From Euglena gracilis (Eukaryota; Euglenida; Euglenophyceae; Euglenales), in contig CP154956.1 in the NCBI GenBank assembly GCA_039621445.1, positions 44,621,291-44,685,290 of the forward strand: a stretch of DNA of 64,000 bases. The letters are read 5' to 3'. Numbering within the stretch: the first letter of the stretch is position 1; every line of letters starts with the position of its first letter. The notes under the pieces are model-generated. The model was not told the DNA's origin. It ran no database searches and saw only the letters and a program-made list of their open reading frames with translations. Shown here piece after piece: positions 13,301 through 23,090 of this stretch. The translations under genes were made by a program, and so were the position numbers.

Positions 13301-16300
13301 AAGTTTGCTCCTAGAATAGCACCCTCAAAGTCACACCAGAGAGACGCAGGGGATCAGCGCTGCCTTCATCAGGCCAATTGCGACGGGAGACGAGAACAGG
13401 AACCGCCCCTCCTGTGCAACGTGCACTTATGAGCTGCAGTGTTCTTTTCCCATCAGTATCCAGTACGTCGGGAGTCTGAAAAAAAAAATCAAATGGGTTT
13501 GATTTTTGGATTTTATAAATGTTCGGATCCTTTGGGGAGAGATGTTGGGTTCCATCTAAATACGCCAAGGTGATGAAAGCCTCGTCCCAAAAAAAAAGCA
13601 CCAAAAAACCTGCGGTATCTCACCATCTTTTTGGGCGGGGAAGGGCGGGGCCTGGGGGTGATGACCCCCTTCTCCAGGGTGCCCCCCTCGCTCTTGCCCC
13701 CGTCCTGTGCCATGTTGGGGTACCAGCGGTACTGCACCTCGGGGTCCACGAGGCCATTGCCGATGCCGATGCCCTTCAGCGGGACGGGGAAGCCTTCTTT
13801 CCGCTGGGCCGCCACCCACAGCCGGTGGGCGATGGCGGGGACATAGTGCCCGGCATAGGACTCGCCGAAGATGTACAGCGGGTTGGACTTGTATTGGGGG
13901 AGTGCGTTGTAGAAGGCCTGAGCAAGGAGCGCCAGGAAGGGGCTGTGTCGGTTTTGGTGAACAAGAGCACAAGCACAGAGCGTCAAGATGTCATCAGAGT
14001 TTGCAAAAAAAAACCTGATTCTTGGGAACATTAATTATTGTGCAATTTTGCATTTTATGTATTTTTGTATTTATTATTTTGGGAACATTGCGATATCAAA
14101 ATATACAACCTGTTGACCGAAAGTTCAAAATAAAAATGACGAAAGATGACGAAAAAATCGGTCTTGGATAAAAAACACAAATACAACAAATACATTCACA
14201 ACTTGGTGTTGAAGCGTGAATTGAAAGTCCAGGCTGAAATGAAATTTTGAATGTTTTCTGTATCTTCACATAACCAACACCAAAATTTTATCTCTTTCAA
14301 TGGCATTGTCGACTTGAGATCCTTTCCATCTTTCTCCAAATAATGTGGGAGAAAGATGGGCATATTCTGCATGAAGACCACCCCTGTTTGGAACCAACAG
14401 GCATTGATGCTATGTACATTGAGGCTATGTACATCGGAAAATTGCTCTGCAATCTGCACCTTTCATCAGAAAAAAACCACTCATTTTCAGTCACTTTTTT
14501 TGCAAAGTTTCGCCCTTGGACAGAACCGGCATCCCAGGACACCAGGTTTACAGACAGCGCCAGCTTCTGTGGCGCAGTGGTAACATTATCATGTGACGCT
14601 GATTCTGTCCTCACTTCTGGACCAGATGCCGGTTCAAATGCATGAACCAATTCAAAGAACAGCAATTTTTTCAGAACATCCACCAAAGAAACAAATCAGA
14701 AGCACTGCTGCACCTGCATGAAGCGAAGCATATCGTCAGCAACGTCTTTCTCTGTCATGTCTGGATGGAACAGGCCAGTGGAGAACCCAGTCCCCCCAGG
14801 TTGGTCCACCCACAAGACGTTGGCTTTGGTGGTCCAGCTGAAGGGGTTGGTGGTGGTACCGTTGCCATCCGCATTGGGGCTGCAAGGCCCGTTTTCGGCG
14901 AGAAGAGCCAGCTGTGAGGAGCATCTTTGACAGGGAACGTGGGTTGCTAGTCATTCACAGCACCTGTCCTCCCCTGACCATTCAATCAAATTTTATTATG
15001 CACCCTGGGGGGTCACTTCCACTCCAAAAAACCAGTCAGTCGTATTTTTTCCCCATAAGACCAGAGACTGCCTTCCTGCCTGCCTGGCTGACCCTGACCT
15101 ACCAAATGGTTTTGGCTCGAACCTCCCCCCCCAGGCAGAAAGCCACCAAAGTGTTTAGTGCCAAAGAATTCTGGCCTGTGCCTTTGTGGCCGGAATTCCT
15201 TGCATCCCAAAGTGGCTGAACCCTGGGGCAGGGCGGGGGTGGTGACTGAGTTGTCACTGATTGAATTTCTTGACCTCTTTTTGGTGCAATGTGTGTTGTT
15301 CCAAAAAAAAATGAAGAAGCAACCCATGGCCCGTGAGGAATTCCCATTGTGCAGCCTGTGAATCGGGCTGAGAAATAAAAATTGGAGTTTCATGCTAATT
15401 GCAGCTTTTTTCACCAAAATGGCCACCAAAAAAAAGCTTGCAAAATCTCGCGAGCTCATAGGGGAAAACGTTGGGAACTTTCGGGGAAACTGTGGAGGCA
15501 ATCTTGCAAAACTTTTTGGCAAGTGCTTCAGAGATCCATAAGCCCCAAAAACAAACGTTCTTTGTTGTTTGGGGGTAGCAATACTTCAATACTTCTGACT
15601 TCTACTTTTGTTTAAATTTTTCTCAGTTTTGACTGAACCCCTTCAAGACTGACATTGGAACTCCTCAAGGATTACATTCAGGACATATAGAAAGATTATC
15701 AGCATTCTGTGTGCGAACAAGTGTGAGCATTAAACAGCCCCAAAAATTGTCCTGTGTTGTGGCCACTGGCAACCATAAATGCAGCGAGACTGTGAGCAAT
15801 AGCAGCATAATACTTTGAGCATTGCAGGGGGAGGGGGGTGCAAGGGAGTACACCGTTGCAAAGTCAAGTTGGGGCCCAACAGCCCACACCAACCCAATAT
15901 TTAGTTGCAACCACCCCAAGGGCAGGGTGAACCCTTTTCAAGGGCAGAGGCCTAATGGAAGGGCCCATCCGACGGAGCGAGTGCCTACAAGGGCAGCAAT
16001 GCAATGAAAATGAGGCACCACCGCACCAACACAAGGGGAAACTGCCGACACATATGGCACCAAGCCCATGGTCCAAATCCTCTCCAAAATAGCAGGGCAG
16101 TGCTGGAGCGACGTCTGCAGGGGGGTTCCGTCATTTAGAGGCCGCTTTCTCATGCATTTTTAAGAAAGGGTATTCACCACCAGGGGGTGGTGCGGGTCAC
16201 GGGGGGGGGGGGGTCATGGGGGGTCACGGGGGAAGAATGCCACTTTGGAGGTGGTCGGGAGCAAGGTTGACAGCTTGATTTTTTTGAAACAAAAAAGGCA

Positions 16301-18509
16301 TGTTTTTTTTTGAAAAAAAAACAAAAAAAACCTCATGGAGGGTTTGGGGGAAAATTTTTTTGCAATTTTTTTGGGAAAAATGTTCATTTTTTATCTCTGT
16401 AGCATTCATTTTTTGTCTCTTTTTTGGGTTGAAAGCATGATTTTTTGCACCAGAAAACACAGATTTGGAAATACTTTCACACATAAAAAAACTTTAGAGG
16501 GGGTATTCCCCCCATGACTCCCCCCCGACCCGGCCTAAGACCCTTTTCAGCCAATTTTTTTTCTGAAAAATAACTTGGCCGGTGATGCCTAATTTGACAA
16601 AATATTCAGGTAGATTCCTAATTTTGAGACATAAATTTTACAAAATTTGGAATGGTGATGCTAATACTAATTTTAAGTTGGGGGATTCCTAATTTGGAGC
16701 CTAAAAGGGATTTTTCCCCAAAAATTTGTTTTCGGTGATTCCTAATTTGGCCACCGAAAATGTGATGTTCCCCCGTGCCCCCCCCCCCGTGACCCCCCCC
16801 CCCGTGACCCGAACCACCCCCGAAAAATTTTCCTCAAAAAATGGCGATTTGGTAAGGAAAAAGGTCAATTTTTGCATTTTCAAAAAAAAAACACATTTTT
16901 TTGCGTTTTTTTTTGAAAAAACGTGTTTTTTTGTATTTTTTAGAAAAACAAAAAAATGTCAACCCTGGTCGGGGGCAGCATCCATGATGTTGCCCAGGGC
17001 GGCACGCATCCTAAAATCAGTGATTTTTGGGTCCAAAAAGTGGTCATTTTTGGCCATTTTGGGGCCACTTTTGAACAAAAAAAAATTCTTTTTGGTCCGA
17101 AAGTGGTCATTTTTGGGTGATTTTTATATCCGATATTGGTCATTTTTCATTTTTTGAAAGGGAATTTTGTCAGGATTTTCTTGACCGTCACATTTTTTGG
17201 GATGCATTTTGGGCCATTTTTGAAGAAAAAAAAACAGCATGGCAAAAAGGGGGGAGGAGAAACATGAAATTTTTGTGGAAGAAAAAAACCCAAAAAAAAC
17301 AGAAAAGAATTGTCCTCACCCCACCTTCCATTTGGACAACCAAACCCCTCTTTGGCACCCAACGCCCAACACACCTTCACACCCAAAAATGGCCAAAAAC
17401 CTTGTCCCCTAAAAAAGGTGCCAAAATTGGTGCATTTCCACACCCAAAACAGAATGTTCTGGCCATTTTTTCAAAAATGGCCATTTTGGGAAATTCTTTC
17501 CTACTTGCGCAATCTCCCCTTTTGCCAATGGAACATTTGCTGGCCAAATTCATACGCCCAAAAAGCGCTATTGTTTGGTTCGAAATTTTTTCACCTCAAA
17601 TCTTGGCATTTCTTTCCATTGTTTGACCATGTCTAGGCAAATTTCCGATGGTTTCAACCAGAAAATTGATGAAAAGCGACCAAACCGCCACCTACATCAA
17701 AAAGCAAGTGATGAATGAAAAGAAAGGCTGAAGTGGTGAAGGTTGATGCATTGTATGAAAATTGAAGGCTCGATTCTCGGGTCACGGGGGGGTCACGGGG
17801 GGGTCACGGGGGTAGCACCCCCCCCCCCAGATGAGAAAAATACAATCGGGGTGTTTTGAAGGATTTGCGGTCCCAAGGAAAGGATCTTTTGAATCAATGT
17901 CTGGGCCGGGACACCGAAATTGCCATTGGGGTGGTGGTCATTTAGAGGGTGTGATGGTAATGGGATTTCCCAACGGGAAGCAGAGGGCTCTGCTTATGCG
18001 TCCAGCTTGGTTCACGTTGTTTGTCAAAACCATACAATCACTTTGTCACTGGCCGACCCCGGTTTTGTTCAAACTTTTCAAAAAAAAACTTTCAAAAACA
18101 AGTTACAGAAAAGGACAAGTAAAAATAAAAGTAACGGAATTGAGGAAAAGGCCGCTGTTCTTTGACAAAAGGCTATGCATCCAGAAGACAAACCCCATTT
18201 GCTCATCCAATTCCCTGAACCAGGACCACCTGTCAGCCAAACCACCAAAGGATCCGACGCCGGGTTTGATCGGCTTTCAAAAAGCCAAAAGAAGTACGAC
18301 TTCGCGAAGCTGATATCCAAATACCCACTATGCTGCTTCACACTCGAATCACAGATCGTCGGGCTCTTGAGTCCAGCCCTGGTGAACGCAGGCGGCTCCC
18401 AAAAGTTTCCTTGGTGCAAAATCTGTGATATAGTTTGAGGGTCAAGAATTGTGAGCGCTGCTGAAGCGTATCCAACCGCCCACAAAAATAACAAGCAAAA
18501 AGACTTCAT
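10319..18509 (-). CDS. Serine carboxypeptidase, peptidase family S10 (CPY-like)
   Basis: This is a vacuolar or lysosomal-type exopeptidase that removes C-terminal residues. Exons on the minus strand: 18509-18221, 14925-14714, 13917 to about 13660, 13475-13337, 12957-12819, 12459-12369, 12111 to about 12085, about 10883-10689, and 10453-10319 (TAG). It starts [17 protein letters not shown], a signal peptide. It then shows [20 protein letters not shown] (oxyanion region), the nucleophile in [10 protein letters not shown] (exon 3), [11 protein letters not shown], the acid in [14 protein letters not shown] (exon 8) and the histidine in GHMVPMDQP (exon 9). The full catalytic triad is therefore present. 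Introns 2, 4, 5 and 6 are GT-AG. Introns 1 and 8 are nonconventional, and intron 7 does not show GT-AG. A simple reading of exon 4 meets a stop before LMKAALIPC, so one boundary or one base there is unresolved. Length and order fit the CPY family. Confidence 0.9.
10454..10688 (-). other. Nonconventional intron 8 of the carboxypeptidase gene
   Basis: On the coding strand the intron runs AAG-CAGAGGTTT ... AAACCTCTG-GCGGG. CAG is at +4 to +6, CTG is at -8 to -6, and the inverted ends match for 9 bp. Removing it joins NGK to AAGRL in frame and gives an uninterrupted C-terminus through GHMVP. The 8-mers flanking CAG and CTG are ACGGGAAG and GCGGGAAG (7 of 8 match), which looks like a target duplication. 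No GT-AG pair gives this join. Confidence 0.85.
10949..11231. mobile_element. Intron-like MITE, CAGGCTG ends, 8-bp target duplication
   Basis: It starts CAGGCTGTTTTTTACCAACCC and ends GACTAAAATACAGCCTG. The flanks are GTCCGGAC at 10941-10948 and GTCCGGAC at 11232-11239, a perfect 8-bp repeat. It contains two perfect hairpins of the type TGCCTGCCCAGGCAGGCA and several G/C runs. It sits inside intron 7 of the carboxypeptidase gene. Confidence 0.85.
15004..15240. repeat. Partial TGACTGACTGG-type MITE
   Basis: It contains AAAAAACCAGTCAGTCG, a G/C tract and a central inverted stretch around GAATTCTGGCC/GGCCGGAATTC, like the interiors of the elements at 34324 and 48121. Clear matching ends and target duplication are not visible, so it is probably degraded. 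Confidence 0.4.
16190..17832. repeat. GGTCACGGGGG repeat cluster in intron 1
   Basis: Runs of GGTCACGGGGGG occur at about 16194-16231 and 17780-17815, with the inverted form at 16770-16808. Within it, GATTCCTAATTTGG recurs near 16610, 16682 and 16736, and the strand pairs with itself around GTCAACCCTGGTCGGG. The right edge, with GTATGAAAATTGAAGG near 17757, is repeated in inverted form near 25200. Confidence 0.5.
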
Positions 18510-18590
18510 TGTTCTATACAAATGAGAGAGAGGGGGGGAGAGAGAGGGAGAGAGAGAGGGAGGGAGAGAGAGAGAGAGAGAGAGCGGAAT
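18510..18590 (-). promoter_or_regulatory. Probable spliced-leader trans-splice acceptor of the carboxypeptidase gene
   Basis: On the coding strand a pyrimidine tract of about 60 nt (CTCTCT with short C runs) is followed by ATTTGTATAG and then AACA-ATG. The AG at 18515-18514 is only 4 nt before the start codon. Euglenozoan mRNAs receive a spliced leader at such AG sites and often have very short 5' UTRs. This is inferred from the sequence pattern only. Confidence 0.55.
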
Positions 18591-18721
18591 TCTTCCTCTC
18601 GCAGACAAAAAAAATGCATCAAACAACATATTTGAGGACGTAGGTGGCAAAGCAATGACACCATGCTACCGCCCGAACCGGCGTCCCAGGCACAGGTTTC
18701 ACGCCCGAACCGGCGTCTAGG

Positions 18722-19008
18722 GCACAGTTCTCGATATAGAAAATGTAGGTAAAAATTACAATCACTGACAAAATCCGAAAAAAATCGATTTTTTTGGATC
18801 ATCTGACCTCCAAAAAATGCTAAATTTCATAACAAAATACAAAAAATGACCCCAAAGGGGTTGGTGCTATTTTGGCTCCTACTGAACTTCGAAAAATTTC
18901 GAAAAATTTTGGGAAATAATACCCCCCCCCAAATAATACCCCCCCTCGGGCCGGGACTTCGGGCGAAAAAATAATACCCCGGGGGGGGGGTATTATTTGG
19001 GGGGGTTA
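18722..19008. repeat. AATAATACCCC element, copy 3 (left end missing)
   Basis: The body matches copies 1 and 2 (GGATCATCTGACCTCC, AAAAATGACCCCAAAGGGG, TCGGGCCGGGACTTCGGGCG) and it ends GGTATTATTTGGGGGGG. The C-rich left terminal repeat is absent. Confidence 0.6.
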
Positions 19009-19128
19009 CCGTTGGTGAGACAAGAAAAGAAGAAAACCTTAAAATCCTGAGAGGGGGGATTCGTTTTTTGTTTGTTTTTTTTGAATTTTTGCCGAGGGTT
19101 GCTGCCGAAAAAAAAAGCCTTCCTTTGC

Positions 19129-20060
19129 CAGGGAATCCCTTAAACCGGCGTTTGAGACGCTGGGTTCAGGACAGAACCGAACCGGCGTCCCCCCCACGGG
19201 TTCCGGACGCCGGTTCTGTCCTAAAACGCGGCGTTAAGAACGCCGGTTTTGTCCAAAACCCGTCGTCCGGTTTTCATTCCTAAAAATATCACCAAAAGTG
19301 CCCAAAAGTGGCCCTAAGGTCCTGGTATGACTGTTTCAACCATCTAGGACAATGAATTTTGCCATCTGGGGACCACTAGGGTGGTATCCAAATTTGGTGA
19401 AAATTGGCCCAGATTTGGAAATAGAGTACCGTGCAGCGTGGAAAGATCTGATGAGCACTGCTGGTCGTCTGTCGAAAAGAGCTTTCGATTGAGGGGTAAC
19501 TTGGTACCCTAACACGCAGCCCGAGATACGCTCGCGATCGTCGGATCGGCCAGAACATGAGTCGAAATTTGTGGTAATTTTTAGTGATTTTTGGTTTAAG
19601 ATGCTGAATAAACCTTACAGAATCGTTTTTTCTCTTCAAATCGACCACCTGAGGGGTCCTGGGGGGGGGGGTGCCAGAGTTGTGAAATTAGGATTTCCAA
19701 GTGACAGAAAATTAGAGCTCCAGGTGGCGTGGCTGAATTTGGTGGTGATCGCCAGTCGTCCGATGAAAAGAGCTTTCGATTGAGGGGTGACTTTGTACTT
19801 GAACGATTGACACAGCCAGAAATACCCTCGCGATCGCCGGAATTTGGTGAAATGCAAATTGGCGTGACATTGCAGATCAGTGGTCGGAGATTGGTCCTGG
19901 GAGTGTCCTTTGACCGAAGGTTGGGGACACCGGTTCTGTCCTGAACCCGGCGTCTCTAAAACGCCGCTTTAAACAAGGGGGGGGGGACGCCGGTTCTGTC
20001 CAAAACCCGGCGTTCCGGAACGCCGGGTTTTGGACAGAACCGGCGTCCGCCCCCTCTTTT
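19129..20060. repeat. 1-kb hairpin-ended repeat, copy A
   Basis: Both ends are built from hairpin modules with GACGCCGGTTCTGTCC. The 600-bp body includes GAAAAGAGCTTTCGATTGAG twice. The same unit occurs inverted at about 28450-29745 (copy B), and a partial copy lies at 27640-27745. No protein is supported. Confidence 0.7.
19987..20048. repeat. Perfect 62-bp palindrome
   Basis: Each arm reads ACGCCGGTTCTGTCC, then AAAACCCGGCGTTCC, and meets at the TCCGGA centre. Both strands read the same. It would extrude as a GC-rich cruciform or fold as a strong RNA hairpin. Confidence 0.8.
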
Positions 20061-20669
20061 TTGCAGTAAAAGAGCAACCCCCTCTGGGGTCAGGGGTCCT
20101 GCCCTCCCCCCCCCACCCCCGAGCTCTTCCCATACCCCAACCTCGGATAAGCCCCCCCCCTCAGAGATTCCCATACAACCCTGGGCTTGGGGGATTGGGA
20201 ATCAGGGCCCCAAATTTGGAACGCCGAAATTCAGGCCGGCCTGCCGAACCCCGCGCACATTTGCCAAAGCGATTTTTGAAAACGTCCAAACAAAGTCGAT
20301 TTTCAAACATAGGAACATGGCTGGTCAAATTCTGTGCGACTTTGGCCCAAATGGGCCGCTAGTCGAAATTGTCAGATTCCACACTTATGAAGCCTTGTTA
20401 CCCATCAATTGAAAGCTTTTAAGCCGGCTTTCATTTTTTCCCAAAGTGACACCAAGTGAAAACGTTTCGAACCCCCCCCCTTGGTTTTCGGCAGTGTTGG
20501 GAACTGAAAATTTGACAAAAAATTTTCGTGAATTGAAAATATGCCCTGTTTTTTGTGAATAGGTATTCACAAAAAACAGGGGAGGGTCGACCAATTCAAA
20601 TAAATGCCACTGGATGACGGCAAAAAAAATCCTGCAAAATGATTTTTGAAACAAACTTGCAAAAAAAAT

Positions 20670-21960
20670 TTTCAAAAGCCTCGCGTCCACATTGGAGCAA
20701 AGCACCGTAGACTTTTTCCATCCAGATGGGGGGTAGGTTCTGCGAATCCTGAGGTCTGGATGAGACAGGTGGTATGCCTGAAAAATAAATTGATATTATG
20801 ATTGATATTATGATGAGTGCCACGTCCCCGTCCCAAGATGTTCGCATATTTTCATGAAGAGGAATTTCAACTGAAATAAAAACCAAAAACCTAAACATGA
20901 AAAAGGAACATCTGATACAAGAAAACTGATTGCTTAAAGCAAACGGATGACGGAACAACACACGAGGAAGTGACAAAGTTGCAGAATTTCCTCTGGAGGG
21001 TTTCGTACGCGAAGGACGCGAAGTACGCGCTTAATGGCAAAGCCGAATAACGACCTGTCCCCAACCGCTTTTAATCTTTTGTGTTTGTATTTTTTTTTTG
21101 AATGTTTCAGTGGTTTCCAATTGTTATCGTGCTCAAGTTATTTGAATGATTTTTTGAGCGTTTTCAGTTTTCTCCCCAACTCCCTGAGAGTTCAGGAGCA
21201 AGATTGAAATAGAATTCCGTCAAGACTGCTGATGACAAAGGGGAGTTTTAATCACCGGGGTTGTTGAGCGGGGCAAATCCATTTTGAGAAATTCTTGATA
21301 AAGTCCAGGATTTTCCCCAATTCATTCAAGCCATTTTTAGGGTACTTGTCTGTTATCGTACGACGGACCCCCCCCCCCTTTTGGTTATGGTACGACACCC
21401 ATTTTTTGGGTTGTTTTAGGGTTATTTAAAGGAATAGGGTTAGGTGCGCACATGCATGTTGCGCTACATGGCCATGTTGCGCTACACGGCCATGTTGCGC
21501 TACATGGTCATGTAGCACTACGTGGCCATGTAGCGCAACGTGGCCATGTAGCGCTACACGGCCATGTTGCGCTACACAGCCACGTTGCGCTACATGGCCG
21601 TGTAGCGCTACATGGCCACGTAGCGCTACATGGCCTTTTAGCGCAACATGGCCATGTAGCGCAACATGCATGTGCGCACCTAACCCTATTCCTTTAAATA
21701 ACCCTAAAACAACCCAAAAAATGGGTGTCGTACCATAACCAAAAGGGGGGGTCCGTCGTACGATAACAGACAAGTACCTTTTTTTTTTAAGCACCCCTGG
21801 GCCTGAAGGGGGACGCAGGTGCACGTGTTTCTAAGTGCTCCCTGGCCGGACACTTCGCCCTGCCGTACCTTTCGCACACAAGGAAACCCAAAGGCGGCAG
21901 ACCAGCAGGGAGAAAGAAAGACAATGCCGCTGACCCTTCAGCCCCCAAAGGATTTTCCAT
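20670..21960 (-). CDS. 5' part of an unrecognised minus-strand gene
   Basis: The first exon is 21960-21869. An ATG lies 6 nt after TTGCCCTGTTTCTCCAG, and the exon reads MENPLGAEGSAALSFFLPAG and so on, ending at a good donor AAAG|GTACGG. Two further exon-like segments lie downstream: about 21040-20985, with SAYFASFAYETLQRKFCNF, and 20777 to about 20670, which begins after TTATTTTTCAG and reads GIPPVSSRPQDSQNLPPIWM. The phase from exon 1 into the second segment is not resolved. No family is recognised. The start lies head to head with the large plus-strand gene at 23091, about 1.1 kb away. Confidence 0.4.
21341..21778. mobile_element. Foldback element GGTACTTGTCTG, copy 1, with expanded centre
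   Basis: The arms GGTACTTGTCTGTTATCGTA ... TACGATAACAGACAAGTACC are inverted over more than 100 bp, including CCTTTAAATAACCCTA and GGTTAGGTGCGCAC. The centre (about 21452-21668) is a tandem array of an 18-bp unit, CATGTTGCGCTACATGGC, itself palindromic. Mirror reading frames of His-Val-Ala-Leu repeats appear on both strands and are not genes. The target duplication is unclear. Confidence 0.8.
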
Positions 21961-22129
21961 CCTGAACTGGAGAAACAGGGCAAACAGCCAAAATTTCCCA
22001 AAGTTAATTCTCTCAAAAAACCCAGGGGTTCAAACCGCCTCAAGAGAAATCCCTTGGGTGATGAGGTGTGGGTACTCATCCAATGATGATGACACTAGGG
22101 GACGCCAGGGCTTTCAGAGACCCCACATT

Positions 22130-22990
22130 GACACGTAACCAAGGCGGGAATCCCACTCCCCTGGTCACAAGCAAGGGGCACCATGGCTAACATTGTTGGT
22201 TATGGTGAACGGAGAGTGACGCCTTGGTCATGCATTTTTTGGCCTTCATTTCAGCTCTTTTTGGTGATTTTGGTTTAATTTTGGGTTTACTGTTGGAAAT
22301 TTTTCAAAGTCCTTCTTCCCTTAGGAATGTCACAAACTCAGCGCATTTTTTGCGCTTTTTTGCGCTTTTTTTCCGAGGGCCGTCCAGCGCATCCCCCCCC
22401 CCCCTGGTTAGGGTCGGTTGGGTGGGGGTTGAGTAGTGGACAAGCACCCCTAACCCTAACCCAAACCCGAACCCTGCTCCTTCAAATAACGTCATAATAC
22501 CATCTTTGGGACTCAAGGAAACCGACTTGTCATTTTGGAGGTGGGGTCGACAAGTGAACAAGCACCGTTTTTCCAGAATTTTCCCACACTTTTTAGCAGG
22601 CGTCCAGAATTCTTCCCAGCATTTATAGGGGGTGTCTGGGACGCGGGGGGGACGCGGGGGGGGGACGGGGGGGGGGGGGGTGCGGGGGAGACGCCATTTT
22701 GGGACGGTGAAATTAGGAATTTGCTGCAAGAAAATTTTGGCCAAATTAGGATTCTACCACAACAAATTAGGACAAAACCCACCCCAAATTAGGAATCACC
22801 CACCGCAAGTTAGGAATCACCCACACCAAATTAGGAATCACCAACCTCAAAATTGCCTGAAATTAGGAATCAGCCTCCTAAATTTGGCTGTCTCGAGAAC
22901 AAAATTTTGGTTCCAAAGTGGGACGGGGGGGGGGACGCGGGGGGGACGCGGGGGGGACACGGGGGAGACACCCCCATAGGATTTGTCCAG
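22130..22990. repeat. Intergenic repeats: ATTAGGAATCACC array and TTAGGG-like motifs
   Basis: Between about 22760 and 22880 the unit AAATTAGGAATCACCCACC recurs about five times. At 22445-22500 ACCCTAACCCTAACCC is followed by CTCCTTCAAATAACGTC, a pair of motifs that recurs at 24340 and 24690. G9 to G14 runs lie near 22640-22680 and 22924. No gene is seen here. Confidence 0.5.
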
Positions 22991-23059
22991 TATTTTCCCC
23001 AATTTTTTCCATGTGCAATTGTCTTCTTGGTCAAATTTTGGCAGCCCTCATCCATTTTC

Positions 23060-23090
23060 TCATCCCCTTCACAAGGTGTTTTTTTTTCCC
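23060..23090 (+). promoter_or_regulatory. Possible trans-splice acceptor before the large gene
   Basis: TTTTCTCATCCCCTTCACAAG ends near 23075 and is followed by GTG, a T run, CCC and the ATG at 23091. A pyrimidine tract followed by AG within 20 nt of the start fits a spliced-leader acceptor. Inference from pattern only. Confidence 0.35.

Larger units (their letters stand above)
14926..18220 (-). other. Nonconventional intron 1 of the carboxypeptidase gene, 3.3 kb
   Basis: On the coding strand it begins GTT-CAGGGAA and ends TTCCCTG-TCAAA. CAG is at +4 to +6, CTG is at -8 to -6, and the ends pair over 7 bp. Excision joins GGPG to [12 protein letters not shown], the expected oxyanion-hole sequence of S10 enzymes. 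The ends are not GT-AG. The flanking 8-mers no longer match, so it is an older insertion or has drifted. It contains several G/C-tract repeats. Confidence 0.8.

Noticed and set aside
19376-19857. Protein frames in the 1-kb repeat (IESSF-type peptides)
   Set aside because: Frames are not conserved between copies A and B, and no known domain is seen.
21426-21824. Mirror reading frames of His-Val-Ala-Leu repeats on both strands
   Set aside because: They follow from a self-complementary 18-bp repeat; there is no start context, splice signal or non-repeat protein sequence.
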